Of a stretch of DNA of 64,000 nucleotides, positions 37,839-51,406 are shown one piece after another. The position numbers and the translations under genes are program-made. Location: the NCBI RefSeq assembly GCF_014205115.1, contig NZ_JACHMW010000001.1, positions 2,108,001 to 2,172,000 of the forward strand, read 5' to 3'. Under the pieces are notes generated by a model. The model had not been told where the DNA came from. It saw only the letters and a list, made by a program, of their open reading frames with translations, and ran no database searches. This DNA comes from Micrococcus endophyticus. Its GTDB lineage: Bacteria > Actinomycetota > Actinomycetes > Actinomycetales > Micrococcaceae. Within the stretch, counting starts at the first letter, position 1. Each line of letters opens with the position of its first letter.

Positions 37839-38879
37839 ATGGGCGCACGCATCCTCGCGGACATGGACACCGGCATCGACGACGCCTGCGCGCTGCTGCA
37901 GCTGGTCGGCGCGGGGGCGGAGCTCGCGGCCGTGACGACGACGGGCGGCAACGCCACCGCCCGAGAGTGCGCGCTCAACACGGCGGCCCTGCTGGATCTG
38001 ATGGGCCGCACGGACGTGGAGGTGGCCGTGGGCGCCGAGGCGCCCCTGCGACGTCCGCCCGAGAGCACCCCGGAGACCCACGGGGACGGCGGCCTGGGCT
38101 ACGCCCGCCTGGCACACCGGCCCGAGCGGCTCTCGGCGCGCTCCGCCGTGGACGTCTGGGTCGAGGAGCTGCGCGCCCGCCCGGGCCGGACCACGATCCT
38201 GTGCACCGCTCCCCTGACCAATCTGGCCCTCGCGCTGCGCGCCGAGCCGGCGCTGCCCGAGCTCGCGGCCGGCGTCGTGATCATGGGCGGCGCCTTCTAC
38301 TACCCGGGCAACACCACGCCCACCGCGGAGTGGAACACGTGGTGCGACCCGGACGCCGCGAAGGAGGTCTTCGCGGCGTTCGAGGGCCTGCCCGAGGACC
38401 GGCTGCCGCTGCTGTGCCCGCTGGAGACCACCGAACGGATCGAGTACACGCCCGCCCTGCTGGACGCGCTGCTCACGGGCGCCGGGCACGCGCCGGCCGG
38501 CTGGGCCGTGGACCGGGCCCGCCGGTCGGGCCCGCAGGCGGACACCGGCAGCCCGGTGCTGGACGTGCTGACCGACGCGCTGCGGTTCTACTTCGAGTTC
38601 CACCACGACTACGACCAGGGCTACGTGGCCCACCTGCACGACCTCTTCGCCGCCCAGGTGGCCCTGGGGACGGCTCAGATCCGGACGCAGGCGGCCGTCG
38701 TCGACGTGGAGGCGGACTCGGACCTGCTGCGCGGCACCACGGTGCACGACGACCGGCACATCTGGGGGCGGCGGCCCAACGCCCGCCGGGTCGTGGACGC
38801 GGACCCGGCGGGCGTGTTCGCGGCGTTCGCTCAGGCGGCGTCCGCGGCGGCCCGCGCGGGCGACGACGCCGGCCGGTAG
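37839..38879 (+). CDS. nucleoside hydrolase
   Basis: 346 aa of the inosine/uridine-preferring nucleoside hydrolase family. ILADMDTGIDDACAL is the N-terminal Ca-binding Asp cluster, IVIMGGAFYYPGN-type residues appear as VIMGGAFYYPGN, and EWNTWCDPDAAKEVF is the ribose-binding segment. It splits nucleosides into base and ribose for salvage. A TAGAGT at 37826-37831 ends 7 nt before the ATG at 37839, so a leaderless transcript is likely; a GTG at 37830 is the alternative. Its 3' end overlaps the convergent transporter gene by 49 bp. Confidence 0.9.
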   Translation: MGARILADMDTGIDDACALLQLVGAGAELAAVTTTGGNATARECALNTAALLDLMGRTDVEVAVGAEAPLRRPPESTPETHGDGGLGYARLAHRPERLSARSAVDVWVEELRARPGRTTILCTAPLTNLALALRAEPALPELAAGVVIMGGAFYYPGNTTPTAEWNTWCDPDAAKEVFAAFEGLPEDRLPLLCPLETTERIEYTPALLDALLTGAGHAPAGWAVDRARRSGPQADTGSPVLDVLTDALRFYFEFHHDYDQGYVAHLHDLFAAQVALGTAQIRTQAAVVDVEADSDLLRGTTVHDDRHIWGRRPNARRVVDADPAGVFAAFAQAASAAARAGDDAGR

Positions 38880-39595
38880 GTGGGCTCGCTCGCCTTGACC
38901 CGGCGGATCACCAGCAGGGTGATCGGCACGATCAGGATCTCCACGAGCGTCTTGTAGAGGAACCCGGTGAACGTGTAGTTCGCCAGCTCGAGCAGCGTGA
39001 TGGTGCCGGCGAACGCGATGGTGCAGAAGATCAGGGTGTCGAAGAACTGACCCACGATCGTGGAGAGGATCAGGCGGAACGCCACGTGGCGCTCCCGCAT
39101 GCGCTCCTTGAGGCGGACCACGATGGTCGCGTTAATCAGCGAGCCGGCCAGGAACGCCACGAACCCGGCCACGGTGATCCGCAGCATGGGCGCGAGGGCC
39201 TGATCCCACACCTCGAAGCCCTCCACGGGAGTGGTCCAGGAGACCAACGTGTAAGTGAGGGCGGCGAGCACGAGCATCGCGAAGCCCAGGAGAATGGCCC
39301 GGCGGGCCCGGCGCCAGCCGTACACCTCGGCGAGGATGTCGCCGATGATGTAGGCGAACGGGAAGAGGAAGGCGCCGCCGTCGAAGATGAGGGGCCCGCC
39401 GCCGTAGAACACGTCCGAGAGGACGGGGACGGTGGGGCCGTAGAAGAGCTTGGCCGCGGTGACGCCGGAGAGGATCAGGAGGGCGACGAAGACGCCCACG
39501 AACAGGTCGTAGTGGCTCGCGGGCACCCGGGCGAAGGCCGGGGTGCCCTGCCCAGAGACGGGCCGGTCGGTGGTGGGGGTGTCGGTGGTGTTCAC
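38831..39595 (-). CDS. queuosine precursor transporter (YhhQ/VUT family)
   Basis: 254 aa with six or seven membrane helices. Family landmarks are SGVTAAKLFYGPTVP, FPFAYIIGDILAEVYGWRRAR (with conserved Asp, Glu and Arg) and STIVGQFFDTLIFCTIAF. Such carriers import preQ0/preQ1 for queuosine in tRNA. The GTG at 39593-39595 starts inside a 125-bp direct repeat, and its upstream DNA is the inserted cassette rather than the native flank next to tRNA-Ala. The gene is intact because the repeat restores its 5' end. The promoter in its present position is uncertain. Confidence 0.88.
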   Translation of the reverse strand: MNTTDTPTTDRPVSGQGTPAFARVPASHYDLFVGVFVALLILSGVTAAKLFYGPTVPVLSDVFYGGGPLIFDGGAFLFPFAYIIGDILAEVYGWRRARRAILLGFAMLVLAALTYTLVSWTTPVEGFEVWDQALAPMLRITVAGFVAFLAGSLINATIVVRLKERMRERHVAFRLILSTIVGQFFDTLIFCTIAFAGTITLLELANYTFTGFLYKTLVEILIVPITLLVIRRVKASEPTYRPASSPARAAADAA

Positions 39596-39615
39596 CGGAC
39601 CATCCTGGCACCTGT
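39491..39615. repeat. 125-bp direct repeat, copy in the intact transporter gene
   Basis: Covers the first 35 codons of the transporter gene and 20 bp upstream. Identical to 40995-41119 except for about two substitutions (near 39503 and 39562). The two copies bracket a 1.38-kb lower-GC segment; the repeat period is 1504 bp. Confidence 0.92.
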
Positions 39616-39644
39616 GAGGCCCAGCGACTGGACGGCTCCCCGCC

Positions 39645-40364
39645 TCACCCGCCAACTCGCACAGCCACATGCTCCGCCAGACAAAGGAGCACTTCGCCGT
39701 GGTCCGTCGACGAATCGGGCTGGAGAGCCGGGTGCCGATGCCAGATGACGTCGCCTCCGGCGAAAAGTGATGCACGTGCCAGGACTCGGCTGTCATCCCC
39801 GATGCCGTTGTAGAGGGACCACCATTCGTAATGAACGGTGCCGAGATCTTTGTCGGCCTTCCGGATGAGAGCGGTCTCGAACCACGTGGAAGCAGAATGC
39901 CCTTCGCGGGAGATCTCAAAAGACCACAGTCCGCCGGCCTGCGACGCCGTTGCCCTTGCCCTCACCACAAAGGTCGGATCCAGCACAGACGTCAGCCGGT
40001 AGACACCGACGAAGGGGTCCTCACTGTCCCTTTCCACCTCCGAGATATCGAACCTCATCCGATCGGCCGGCGGCAGCGCAGCCGTGGGGAAGAACTCTTC
40101 AACCGTCAGGCGGGCTGCCGCACGTACGAGATCACCCTCCGGAGACCTTTCCGGAGTGACGGTCCACACGGCAGCCTCCTCATCCACGTGGAATGCTCCA
40201 ATGACCGTTTGCTCGTCGAGCGGTCCCCGACGCACGGCACGAACCACGTAAGCATTCTCTCTGCGTGGTCTACGGGAGATGACCCAGGAGAGCGGCAGGC
40301 CAGGGAACGGGAAAAGTAGCGCGTCGAGAACGGCGGCGATACGCGCGTCACACGAAGAAGACAC
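39645..40364 (-). CDS. unrecognised 239-aa protein of the inserted cassette, possible immunity protein
   Basis: A soluble protein with no signal peptide, rich in Val, Ala and Arg, mixed alpha/beta in appearance (for example ALIRKADKDLGTVHYEWW, FAGGDVIWHRHPALQ). No family is recognised. Base composition is more AT-rich than the flanks. It lies 63 nt downstream, on the same strand, of a 64-aa gene that looks like a toxin C-terminal domain. Size and position fit the immunity half of a toxin-immunity pair, but this is inference. ATG start at 40364. Confidence 0.55.
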   Translation of the reverse strand: MSSSCDARIAAVLDALLFPFPGLPLSWVISRRPRRENAYVVRAVRRGPLDEQTVIGAFHVDEEAAVWTVTPERSPEGDLVRAAARLTVEEFFPTAALPPADRMRFDISEVERDSEDPFVGVYRLTSVLDPTFVVRARATASQAGGLWSFEISREGHSASTWFETALIRKADKDLGTVHYEWWSLYNGIGDDSRVLARASLFAGGDVIWHRHPALQPDSSTDHGEVLLCLAEHVAVRVGG

Positions 40365-40427
40365 AGCGACTACTTTCTAGGTGATGACTCCATGATCTGA
40401 CGAGAATCAATTTTCTTGATACTAGTA

Positions 40428-40622
40428 TCATTGAGGGGTGTACCAGTACTTATCAGGAACCACATCTCCATTTGCGCGAATCGACGCGTGCACCCTCTTC
40501 CCGCTCGGTTCTTTCAGCTTGTAGGCCTTGCCTGCATGATTGGCAGTGTCCTTCTGAATAAACCAGGCATTGCCGCCAGGTTCATAAATTCTGTTTTCTT
40601 TCTTGACCGTGAAGCGTGACAT
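40428..40622 (-). CDS. 64-aa toxin-domain-like protein in the inserted cassette
   Basis: Starts at ATG 40620-40622 with AGGGAAG 8 nt upstream. The sequence NAWFIQKDTANHAGKAYKLK, then SGKRVHASIRANGDVV, resembles small domains at the C-termini of polymorphic toxins, where a Gly-Lys-x-(Y/W)-K-(L/V) strand precedes an A-x-G-(D/K)-V turn. The resemblance is from memory and weak. The frame extends upstream to 40736 without homology. The 372-nt stretch 40623-40994 contains only unassigned lower-GC DNA, perhaps eroded upstream coding sequence. Confidence 0.45.
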   Translation of the reverse strand: MSRFTVKKENRIYEPGGNAWFIQKDTANHAGKAYKLKEPSGKRVHASIRANGDVVPDKYWYTPQ

Positions 40623-40889
40623 ATTGATCTTCCCTGGGGACGCAAAGAGTCGGCTCGGAATATATGACCCGCCGCCGACCCCACAAAGTGGGGAAAACTC
40701 TTCCGGCGTGTCGCGGGTTGAGAAAACAGGAGGCAAAATCTCATCTGCGGACGATTCAGGCTCCGAAGCGAGTGCTGGGAGCGAAGAAACTCTTTGAGTC
40801 CGCGATCAGGGGTGATGCGCAAGCTCGAATTGCAAGCGCGCCGGGTGCCGATATAACTCCAAGTACGAGTGCAACACTTACACTCGTAC

Positions 40890-41099
40890 TCACAAGTCTG
40901 TGACGACCATGCATCCCATTACCCCCATCCCATGGTGATCTCCACCACGAGAGTAGGAGCCCAGAGACTTCTGGTCAACCAACAAGGCAACAAAGACGCC
41001 CACGAAGAGGTCGTAGTGGCTCGCGGGCACCCGGGCGAAGGCCGGGGTGCCCTGCCCAGAGACGGGTCGGTCGGTGGTGGGGGTGTCGGTGGTGTTCAC
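40890..41099 (-). pseudogene. 5' fragment of the queuosine precursor transporter gene
   Basis: From the GTG at 41097-41099 the frame encodes the first 35 transporter residues (NTTDTPTTDRPVSGQG to the LFVGVFVALL helix start), then leaves homology at about 40,995 and stops after 69 codons. This is the stump left at the native position when the cassette entered the gene. Its upstream flank, next to tRNA-Ala, is the likely original promoter region. Confidence 0.85.
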
Positions 41100-41119
41100 C
41101 GGACCATCCTGGCACCTGT
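40995..41119. repeat. 125-bp direct repeat, copy in the truncated transporter stump
   Basis: Partner of 39491-39615, with the same length and orientation. Homologous recombination between the two copies would excise 1504 bp and restore a single intact gene beside tRNA-Ala. Confidence 0.92.
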
Positions 41120-41136
41120 CCGCCCTGAAGCATGCA

Positions 41137-41181
41137 GAAGGCCCCGCCGGCGCCCGATCCCTCGGGCCCGACGGGGCCTTC
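41137..41181 (-). terminator. terminator of the tRNA-Ala transcript
   Basis: GAAGGCCCCG (41137-41146) pairs perfectly with CGGGGCCTTC (41172-41181), with further G+C pairing in the loop. It begins 7 nt after the tRNA-Ala 3' end on the minus strand. Confidence 0.8.
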
Positions 41182-41188
41182 CCCGTGG

Positions 41189-41261
41189 TGGAGGCAAGGG
41201 GACTCGAACCCCTAACCCCCTGCTTGCAAAGCAGGTGCGCTACCAATTGCGCCATGCCCCC
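41189..41261 (-). tRNA. tRNA-Ala (anticodon TGC)
   Basis: Minus-strand cloverleaf: GGGGGCA (41255-41261) pairs with TGCCTCC (one G-U), the anticodon loop is TTTGCAA, the T-loop is GTTCGAGTC, and discriminator A is at 41189. It follows tRNA-Ile and the DLW-39 gene downstream of gyrA, the usual actinobacterial order. Confidence 0.95.
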
Positions 41262-41312
41262 GTGGGTCTGCTCCTCGTGCGCCTCGCGGCGTCCCGGGGA
41301 TCAGGCCTGCGG

Positions 41313-41465
41313 CTACGCCGGCTCGACGCCCTCGGCGTCCTCCGGCAGGTCATCCGTGGCCGTGGCCCAGATGTCCTTGCCCTCCCGGTTCTGCTGCCAG
41401 AGGCGCGCCCCGTAGGCCGCGGCGGCGGCGCCGGCCACGAGGGCCACGCGTGCCAGTCGACCCAT
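41313..41465 (-). CDS. DLW-39 family protein
   Basis: A 50-aa protein with an N-terminal membrane helix (ALVAGAAAAAYGARLW) followed by EGKDIWATATDD. The family is named for a conserved D-L-W, here D-I-W. Function unknown. It is typically encoded between tRNA-Ile and tRNA-Ala near gyrA, as here. ATG at 41463-41465 has GGAGG 8 nt upstream. Confidence 0.85.
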   Translation of the reverse strand: MGRLARVALVAGAAAAAYGARLWQQNREGKDIWATATDDLPEDAEGVEPA

Positions 41466-41522
41466 GAGGGGACCTCCGGAGACGAACGGAGCCCCAGCGG
41501 ACCGGGGCTCTGTGGGTGGGAG

Positions 41523-41596
41523 TGGGCGTACCAAGACTTGAACTTGGGACCTCTTCGTTATCAGCGAAGCGCTCTAACCGCCTGAGCTATACGCCC
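41523..41596 (-). tRNA. tRNA-Ile (anticodon GAT)
   Basis: Minus-strand cloverleaf: GGGCGTA (41590-41596) with TACGCCC (41524-41530), anticodon loop CTGATAA, T-loop GTTCAAGTC, discriminator A at 41523. 74 nt; CCA is not encoded. Confidence 0.95.
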
Positions 41597-41745
41597 TCAC
41601 CGTCGTTCGCGGACGAATCCGTTCACAACAGGAGATGACTGTACCGGAACGCCGACGCCCCGCGCAAATCCGCGCGGGGCGTCGTCGAGACGGGGTGCTC
41701 GGGGCCGGGGCGACGACGCTCCCGGCGTCGTCCGGCCCCGCCGGC

Positions 41746-42239
41746 TCAGTCGTCCGTCAGGGTGACGCCCACGCCGCCCACGAGGGCAGCGCACACGTTG
41801 TAGAGCAGCGCAGCCACGGTGGCCAGGGCGGTCAGCAGGATCACGTTCAGCACCGCCAGCACGGTGGCCAGGGAGACCACGGTGCTCAGCGGGGCCAGGG
41901 ACTGCACGGTGTACCGGCCGGACTCGGCGCCCAGGACGGTGCCGAGCGCGTCGTTGATCCGCTGGAACAGGCCGAGCGCGTCGGACAGCGAGTACAGGGC
42001 GACGGCGGCCACCACGGTGAGGATGCCCAGCGCCACGGACAGCAGGAACGCCAGCTTCAGCACGGACCAGGGGTCCACGCGGTTGAGCATCAGGCGGGCG
42101 CGGCGCACCTTGGCCTTGGGGACGGCACGGACCAGGTTCTCCTGCGAGGAGCCGCTGGCCTTGCGCACCGGGCGGGCGGACCGCTCAGCGGTCCTGCCCG
42201 CTCCCGCTGCCTTGCCGGGGCGTGACGACGCGGACGTGC

Positions 42240-42243
<4 letters not shown>
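41746..42243 (-). CDS. DUF3566 membrane protein
   Basis: 165 aa with a basic N-terminal tail, [22 protein letters not shown] (key run VDPWSVLK) leading into the first helix, and a second helix pair near the C-terminus. This is the DUF3566 pattern; the mycobacterial homologue lies directly after gyrA and is linked to cell elongation. The GTG start overlaps the gyrA stop by four bases (GTGA). Confidence 0.88.
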
Positions 42244-45029
<2,786 letters not shown>

Positions 45030-45150
45030 GCGGATCCTCTCGTGCTCCCCGCGGCGGCGGGGAGGGTGCTGGGCTCAGGAAGGGCTCGGGCCCGGGGTCA
45101 CGACGACGGCGCACGCGGCGCCGGTGCGCCGTCGTCGTCCCCGGCGCGGC

Positions 45151-47439
<2,289 letters not shown>

Positions 47440-47451
47440 TCACTGCTGTGA

Positions 47452-47457
47452 AGTCTA
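47452..47457 (-). promoter_or_regulatory. -10 element of the gyrB-gyrA promoter
   Basis: TAGACT on the minus strand, about 145 nt upstream of the gyrB start, in the 349-nt gap 47308-47656. It is followed by a small dyad (CACAGCAGTG). No clear -35 hexamer was seen. Confidence 0.5.
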
Positions 47458-47519
47458 CCGCGTGAGCGCCCGAGGGCCCGCATCGGCGGGGGTCCGGGGC
47501 GGCAGATCACCCCCTCAGC

Positions 47520-47614
47520 GGCCGTGGACGCCGCTCAGGAGGGGCGGGGGACGCCGCCCATGCCTCCCGGGCCGTCCGGGACCCCGTGAGCGCGCCAGAG
47601 GGGCGTCCACGGCC
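47520..47614. repeat. 13-bp inverted repeat with 69-nt spacer upstream of gyrB
   Basis: GGCCGTGGACGCC (47520-47532) and its exact complement (47602-47614) enclose G+C-rich sequence just after the DUF721 stop. It may be the DUF721 terminator or a supercoiling-sensitive element before the gyrase promoter. Confidence 0.5.
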
Positions 47615-47656
47615 TCGCGGTCGGACGGGCCGGACCCGCCGCCGTCGGGCGTCGAC

Positions 47657-48220
47657 TCACCCGTAGGTGTCGCGCGGGCCGCGGCCGCCGCGCACCGTGC
47701 GCGGGCCCTTGCGCCAGCTCGGGGCCTGGGGCCCGGCCACCTCGAGGCGCGTCACGACGCCGGGGCCGAGGGCGTCGTCGAACCGCTGGAGCAGGACGGG
47801 GGTCATCAGGCGCAGCTGCGTGGCCCACGCGGTGGAGCTCGTGCGGACCCGCACCACCGAGTCCTCGAAGCTCTCCGGGCGGCAGTGCAGCGCGATCTCC
47901 GGGCCCACGAGCTCATCCCAGCGGGTGAGCACCGAGCCCACCGCCACCGGCGTGGACCAGCCGCGGTCCCGGATGAGCCGGCCGAACACGCTGGACACCG
48001 TGGCGGGGTCCCGGTCCGCGCCGCCGAAGGGCCGGCGCCGCTCCTGCCGGTCCCGGCCCGTGCCGGCGGCGCCCGCCATGGCCCCGGCCAGCCCCGCCCC
48101 CGTGCCCCGCACGCGCAGGGGCGCCTCCCCGCGCTGCCGGGCGGCCTCGCGGACCCGGCGCAGCTGCACGAGCGCGAGGTCGGGGCGGTCCGGCTCGAAA
48201 GAGGCGGGCTGCTCAGCCAT
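47657..48220 (-). CDS. DUF721 domain protein (DciA-like)
   Basis: 187 aa. The C-terminal half ([36 protein letters not shown], key run [13 protein letters not shown]) is the DUF721 domain. Members of this family include DciA, a loader or operator of the replicative helicase in bacteria lacking DnaC. The location in dnaA-dnaN-recF-DUF721-gyrB is the conserved origin arrangement. ATG at 48218-48220 overlaps the recF stop by eight bases. Confidence 0.87.
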   Translation of the reverse strand: MAEQPASFEPDRPDLALVQLRRVREAARQRGEAPLRVRGTGAGLAGAMAGAAGTGRDRQERRRPFGGADRDPATVSSVFGRLIRDRGWSTPVAVGSVLTRWDELVGPEIALHCRPESFEDSVVRVRTSSTAWATQLRLMTPVLLQRFDDALGPGVVTRLEVAGPQAPSWRKGPRTVRGGRGPRDTYG

Positions 48221-49526
48221 CGGGGTCGTCCTCGGCGGGGTCGGCGGGGGCCGTGACGTCGTCGGCGGCGTCGTCCGCGTCGTCGTCGGCGGCCTCGCCG
48301 GCACCGGGGGCCTCAGCCTCGACCTCGCCGGCGCCGCGCGGCGCCCGGATGTCCCCCTCCACGGGGGCCGCGGCCGGCACGGCCTCGGAGCCCTCCGCGT
48401 CCTGGCGGATGAGCACGCGCGGGCCGGCGAGCTCGGCGGGGACGTCCTCGAGCGCGGCGGCCGTGACGATCACCTGCTCGGCCCGGCCCACGAGCGCGGC
48501 CAGGCGGCGCCGACGGGCGGCGTCGAGCTCGGCGAACACGTCGTCGAGGATCAGCACGGGGCGGCCGTCGGGGTCGGGGTCGTCGGCCACGAGGACGTCG
48601 TAGGCAGCCAGCCGCAGCGCCAGCGCCAGCGACCACGTCTCCCCGTGCGAGGCGTAGCCCCGCGCCGGCGCCGGGCCGAGGAAGAGCGCGAGCTCGTCCC
48701 GGTGCGGGCCCACGAGGGTCAGCGCCCGGGCCTGCTCCTCGTCCCGTTGGGCGACGAGCGCGCGGCGCATGTCCGCGGCCAGCTCGGCCACGGGCGGCAC
48801 CTCGGCGTGGGTGCCGCGGGCCAGCGGCACGGTGGACTCGTAGGCGTAGGTCGCGGCCTTGGAGCCGTTCGTCAGGGCCCCGTACATCTCGCGCAGCGGG
48901 TGGGCCAGCAGGCGCAGCACGTGCAGGCGGCCGTGCAGCAGCCGCGCGCCGGCGGCGCACAGGTGCTCGTCCCACACCTCGAGGGTGGCCTCCTCCTCGG
49001 GGCCCCAGCGGCGGGCCTTCCGGGCGGACTTGAGCAGGGCGTTGCGCTGGCGCAGCACTCGTTCGAAGTCCGCGGCGGCCTCGCCCAGGGCCGGGCGCAG
49101 CTGGACCATGAGCTGGTCCAGGAGGCGACGGCGGCCGCCCGGCTCGCCCGTGACCAGGTTCAGGTCCTCGGGGGCGAACACCACGGTGCGCAGGATGCCG
49201 AGGCCCTCCTTGGCCCGCACGGGGGCGCCGCGGTTGATGGCGACCCGGTTGGACCGGCCCGGCAGGATCTCCAGCTCGAGGGCCACGGTCCGGGAGCCGC
49301 GGTGCACGCGGCCGGCGATCCGGGCGCGGTCCTGGCCGAAGCGCACAAGCTGCGCGTCCGAGCTGACGCGGTGGGACTGGTGCGAGCCGAGGTAGCCGAC
49401 GGCCTCCACGAGGTTCGTCTTGCCCACCCCGTTGGCCCCGAGCAGCACCGTGGACCCCGGGCCGAGCTCCAGGTCGGCCCAGCGGTAGGACCGGAAGTCC
49501 GCGACGGTCAGGTGGGACAGGTGCAC
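48213..49526 (-). CDS. recF: DNA repair ATPase RecF
   Basis: 437 aa of SMC/ABC type: Walker [17 protein letters not shown], signature near the C-terminal half, Walker [16 protein letters not shown]. It loads RecA at single-strand gaps. It is longer than the usual 360-400 aa because of an acidic, Ala/Asp-rich tail of about 50 residues. It starts 21 nt after dnaN and is translationally coupled to the DUF721 gene. Confidence 0.95.
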   Translation of the reverse strand: MHLSHLTVADFRSYRWADLELGPGSTVLLGANGVGKTNLVEAVGYLGSHQSHRVSSDAQLVRFGQDRARIAGRVHRGSRTVALELEILPGRSNRVAINRGAPVRAKEGLGILRTVVFAPEDLNLVTGEPGGRRRLLDQLMVQLRPALGEAAADFERVLRQRNALLKSARKARRWGPEEEATLEVWDEHLCAAGARLLHGRLHVLRLLAHPLREMYGALTNGSKAATYAYESTVPLARGTHAEVPPVAELAADMRRALVAQRDEEQARALTLVGPHRDELALFLGPAPARGYASHGETWSLALALRLAAYDVLVADDPDPDGRPVLILDDVFAELDAARRRRLAALVGRAEQVIVTAAALEDVPAELAGPRVLIRQDAEGSEAVPAAAPVEGDIRAPRGAGEVEAEAPGAGEAADDDADDAADDVTAPADPAEDDPDG

Positions 49527-49547
49527 GGGTGCCTCCGGCCCGGCGGA

Positions 49548-50672
49548 TCAGGCGATGCGCACCGGCATCACGAGGTAGCGGTAGTCGGAGACGACGCCGT
49601 CCTCCTGGTTCACGCCGGTGAGCAGGGCGGGCTTGGGCGCGGAGGTGAACGCGAAGCGCACCTGCGGCTGGTCCACCACGGCCAGGCCCTCGGAGAGGTA
49701 GGACGGGTTGAACGCCACGGTGATGTCCTCGCCCTCGAGGGTGCAGGGCACGGACTCGTTGGCGGAGGCGTCGTCGCCGGTGCCGGCGTCCAGGGTGACC
49801 TGGCCGTCGGTGAACACCATGCGCAGCGCGGTGTTGCGTTCGGCCACGAGGGCCACGCGGCGGGAGGCCTCCACGAGGGCGGCGGTGTCCACGACGGCCT
49901 GGATGGGGCTGGTCTCCGGGAACAGCGAGCGGATCTTGGGGTACTCGCCGTCCACCAGCACGGAGGTGGTGCGGCGGCCGCCGGAGGAGAAGCCCACGAG
50001 GTCGGTGCCCTCGCCGAGCAGGATCTCCAGGTCGCCGCCGGCGCCGAGGGACTTGGCCACCTCGGTGAGGGTGCGGGCCTTGACCAGCAGCGAGGTGGAG
50101 ATCGAGGGGTCCGCGGGGGTCCAGCGGATCTCCTTCATGGCCAGCCGGTAGCGGTCCGTGGCCAGGAACGTCATGGTGTCGCCCTCGATCTCCACCTTCA
50201 CGGCGGTGAGGATCGGCAGGGTGTCGTCCTTCGAGGCGGCGACGGTCACCTGCGCCACGGCGTGCGCGAAGGCGGCGCCGTCCACGGTGCCGGCGGGGGC
50301 CGGCAGCTGCGGCAGGGCCGGGTAGTCGCCCACGGGCATGGTGGCCAGGGCGAAGCGGGAGGAGCGGCAGGTGACGACGACCTTGCCGCCGTCGAGCTCC
50401 ACGGTCACCTGGGCGTGCGGCAGGGCGCGGACGATGTCGTTGAGCAGGCGGCCGGAGACGAGCACCTGGCCGTCGGTCTCCACGTCCGCCTCGATCTCCA
50501 GGCGCGCGGAGGTCTCGTAGTCGAAGCTCGCGATGGAGACGACGCCGGCCTCGGCCGTGATCAGCAGGCCCGAGAGCACCGGCACGGGCGGGCGCGGGGA
50601 CAGGGAGCGGGCGGCCCAGGAGACGGCGTCGGTGAGGATGTCGCGTTCGACGGTGAACTTCACGAGCTGCAC
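49548..50672 (-). CDS. dnaN: DNA polymerase III sliding clamp (beta)
   Basis: 374 aa, three-domain clamp. It opens with MQLVKFTVERDILTDAVSW-type sequence and ends in YLVMPVRIA, close to the canonical clamp C-terminus (MP-(M/V)-R). It encircles DNA and tethers the replicase. Start ATG at 50672, directly next to the oriC gap that separates it from dnaA. Confidence 0.97.
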   Translation of the reverse strand: MQLVKFTVERDILTDAVSWAARSLSPRPPVPVLSGLLITAEAGVVSIASFDYETSARLEIEADVETDGQVLVSGRLLNDIVRALPHAQVTVELDGGKVVVTCRSSRFALATMPVGDYPALPQLPAPAGTVDGAAFAHAVAQVTVAASKDDTLPILTAVKVEIEGDTMTFLATDRYRLAMKEIRWTPADPSISTSLLVKARTLTEVAKSLGAGGDLEILLGEGTDLVGFSSGGRRTTSVLVDGEYPKIRSLFPETSPIQAVVDTAALVEASRRVALVAERNTALRMVFTDGQVTLDAGTGDDASANESVPCTLEGEDITVAFNPSYLSEGLAVVDQPQVRFAFTSAPKPALLTGVNQEDGVVSDYRYLVMPVRIA

Positions 50673-50914
50673 TGCCTCTCAGGCGGGGGGACGGCGGGGG
50701 TCTGCGGGCCCCGGCTCAGCGGCGACGCGCGGGCCTCAGCATAGGCGGTCCGCGAGGACGGTGTCAGGTCGAAGGCGAATGACAACGGTGTGATTCCGCG
50801 GATCCGAAGGGGCGCGGGCGCAGCCTGCGCCGTGGGGCTCGTCGGGCCGGTGTGCGGGGCGGAGATGATGTTGCTTGTCGGATTCTCTCAAGGGGGATCA
50901 GTAGTGGTGATAGC

Positions 50915-51350
50915 AGGTGTGGATCCTGTGGAGAACGTCCATCCTCGGCGAGATCATGCGGATCCGGGTGGGGGAACGCTGTGGACGCCGCTCCGTCGAG
51001 GGTGTGCACGGCGTGTGGAGACCGCCCGCGGCCCCACCCCCCGATCTGCACAGGCCGGCCTGGAGTCGTCCACGCTCATCCCCGGATCCACCCCCCGGTT
51101 GTCCACATCTATGTCCACAGTCCCCATCCACACCCCGCGAAGTCCGCGGAATCATGCGGTTTTCGACTGTGGACAGCTGTGGACATCTGTGGATCGCCGA
51201 ATCACATCCCTGTGATTCACCAGGGTGTGCGCCGCCGTCGTCCCCAGGGGTGTGGACCCGCCCTCAGCGGCCTGATTCCGCCATCCACAGGTCGCCACGT
51301 TGTCCACAGGAGGGCGCCTTCTCCACAGGGTTGTCCACAGCGGTGGACAA
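50915..51350. other. oriC: chromosomal replication origin oriC
   Basis: The 734-nt gap between dnaA and dnaN (50673-51406) carries at least a dozen DnaA-box-like 9-mers in both orientations. Perfect TTGTCCACA boxes are at 51099, 51300 and 51331, and GTGGACAA at 51343. Near matches such as TGTGGACAG, TGTGGACAT and TGTGGATCG are at 51168-51195, with others at 50918-50985, 51111, 51126, 51250 and 51281. Position and box density match actinobacterial oriC. No long AT-rich unwinding tract is obvious. Confidence 0.9.
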
Positions 51351-51364
51351 TGTGGAGGAACACT

Positions 51365-51397
51365 CGAGTCCCGGTCGAAGGTTCGAACCGGGACTCG
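51365..51397 (-). terminator. terminator after dnaA
   Basis: CGAGTCCCGGT (51365-51375) pairs with ACCGGGACTCG (51387-51397), and the loop adds TCGAA/TTCGA pairing with one bulged base. It lies 9 nt after the dnaA stop, separating dnaA transcription from oriC. Confidence 0.85.
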
Positions 51398-51406
51398 GAG
51401 GGGTGG

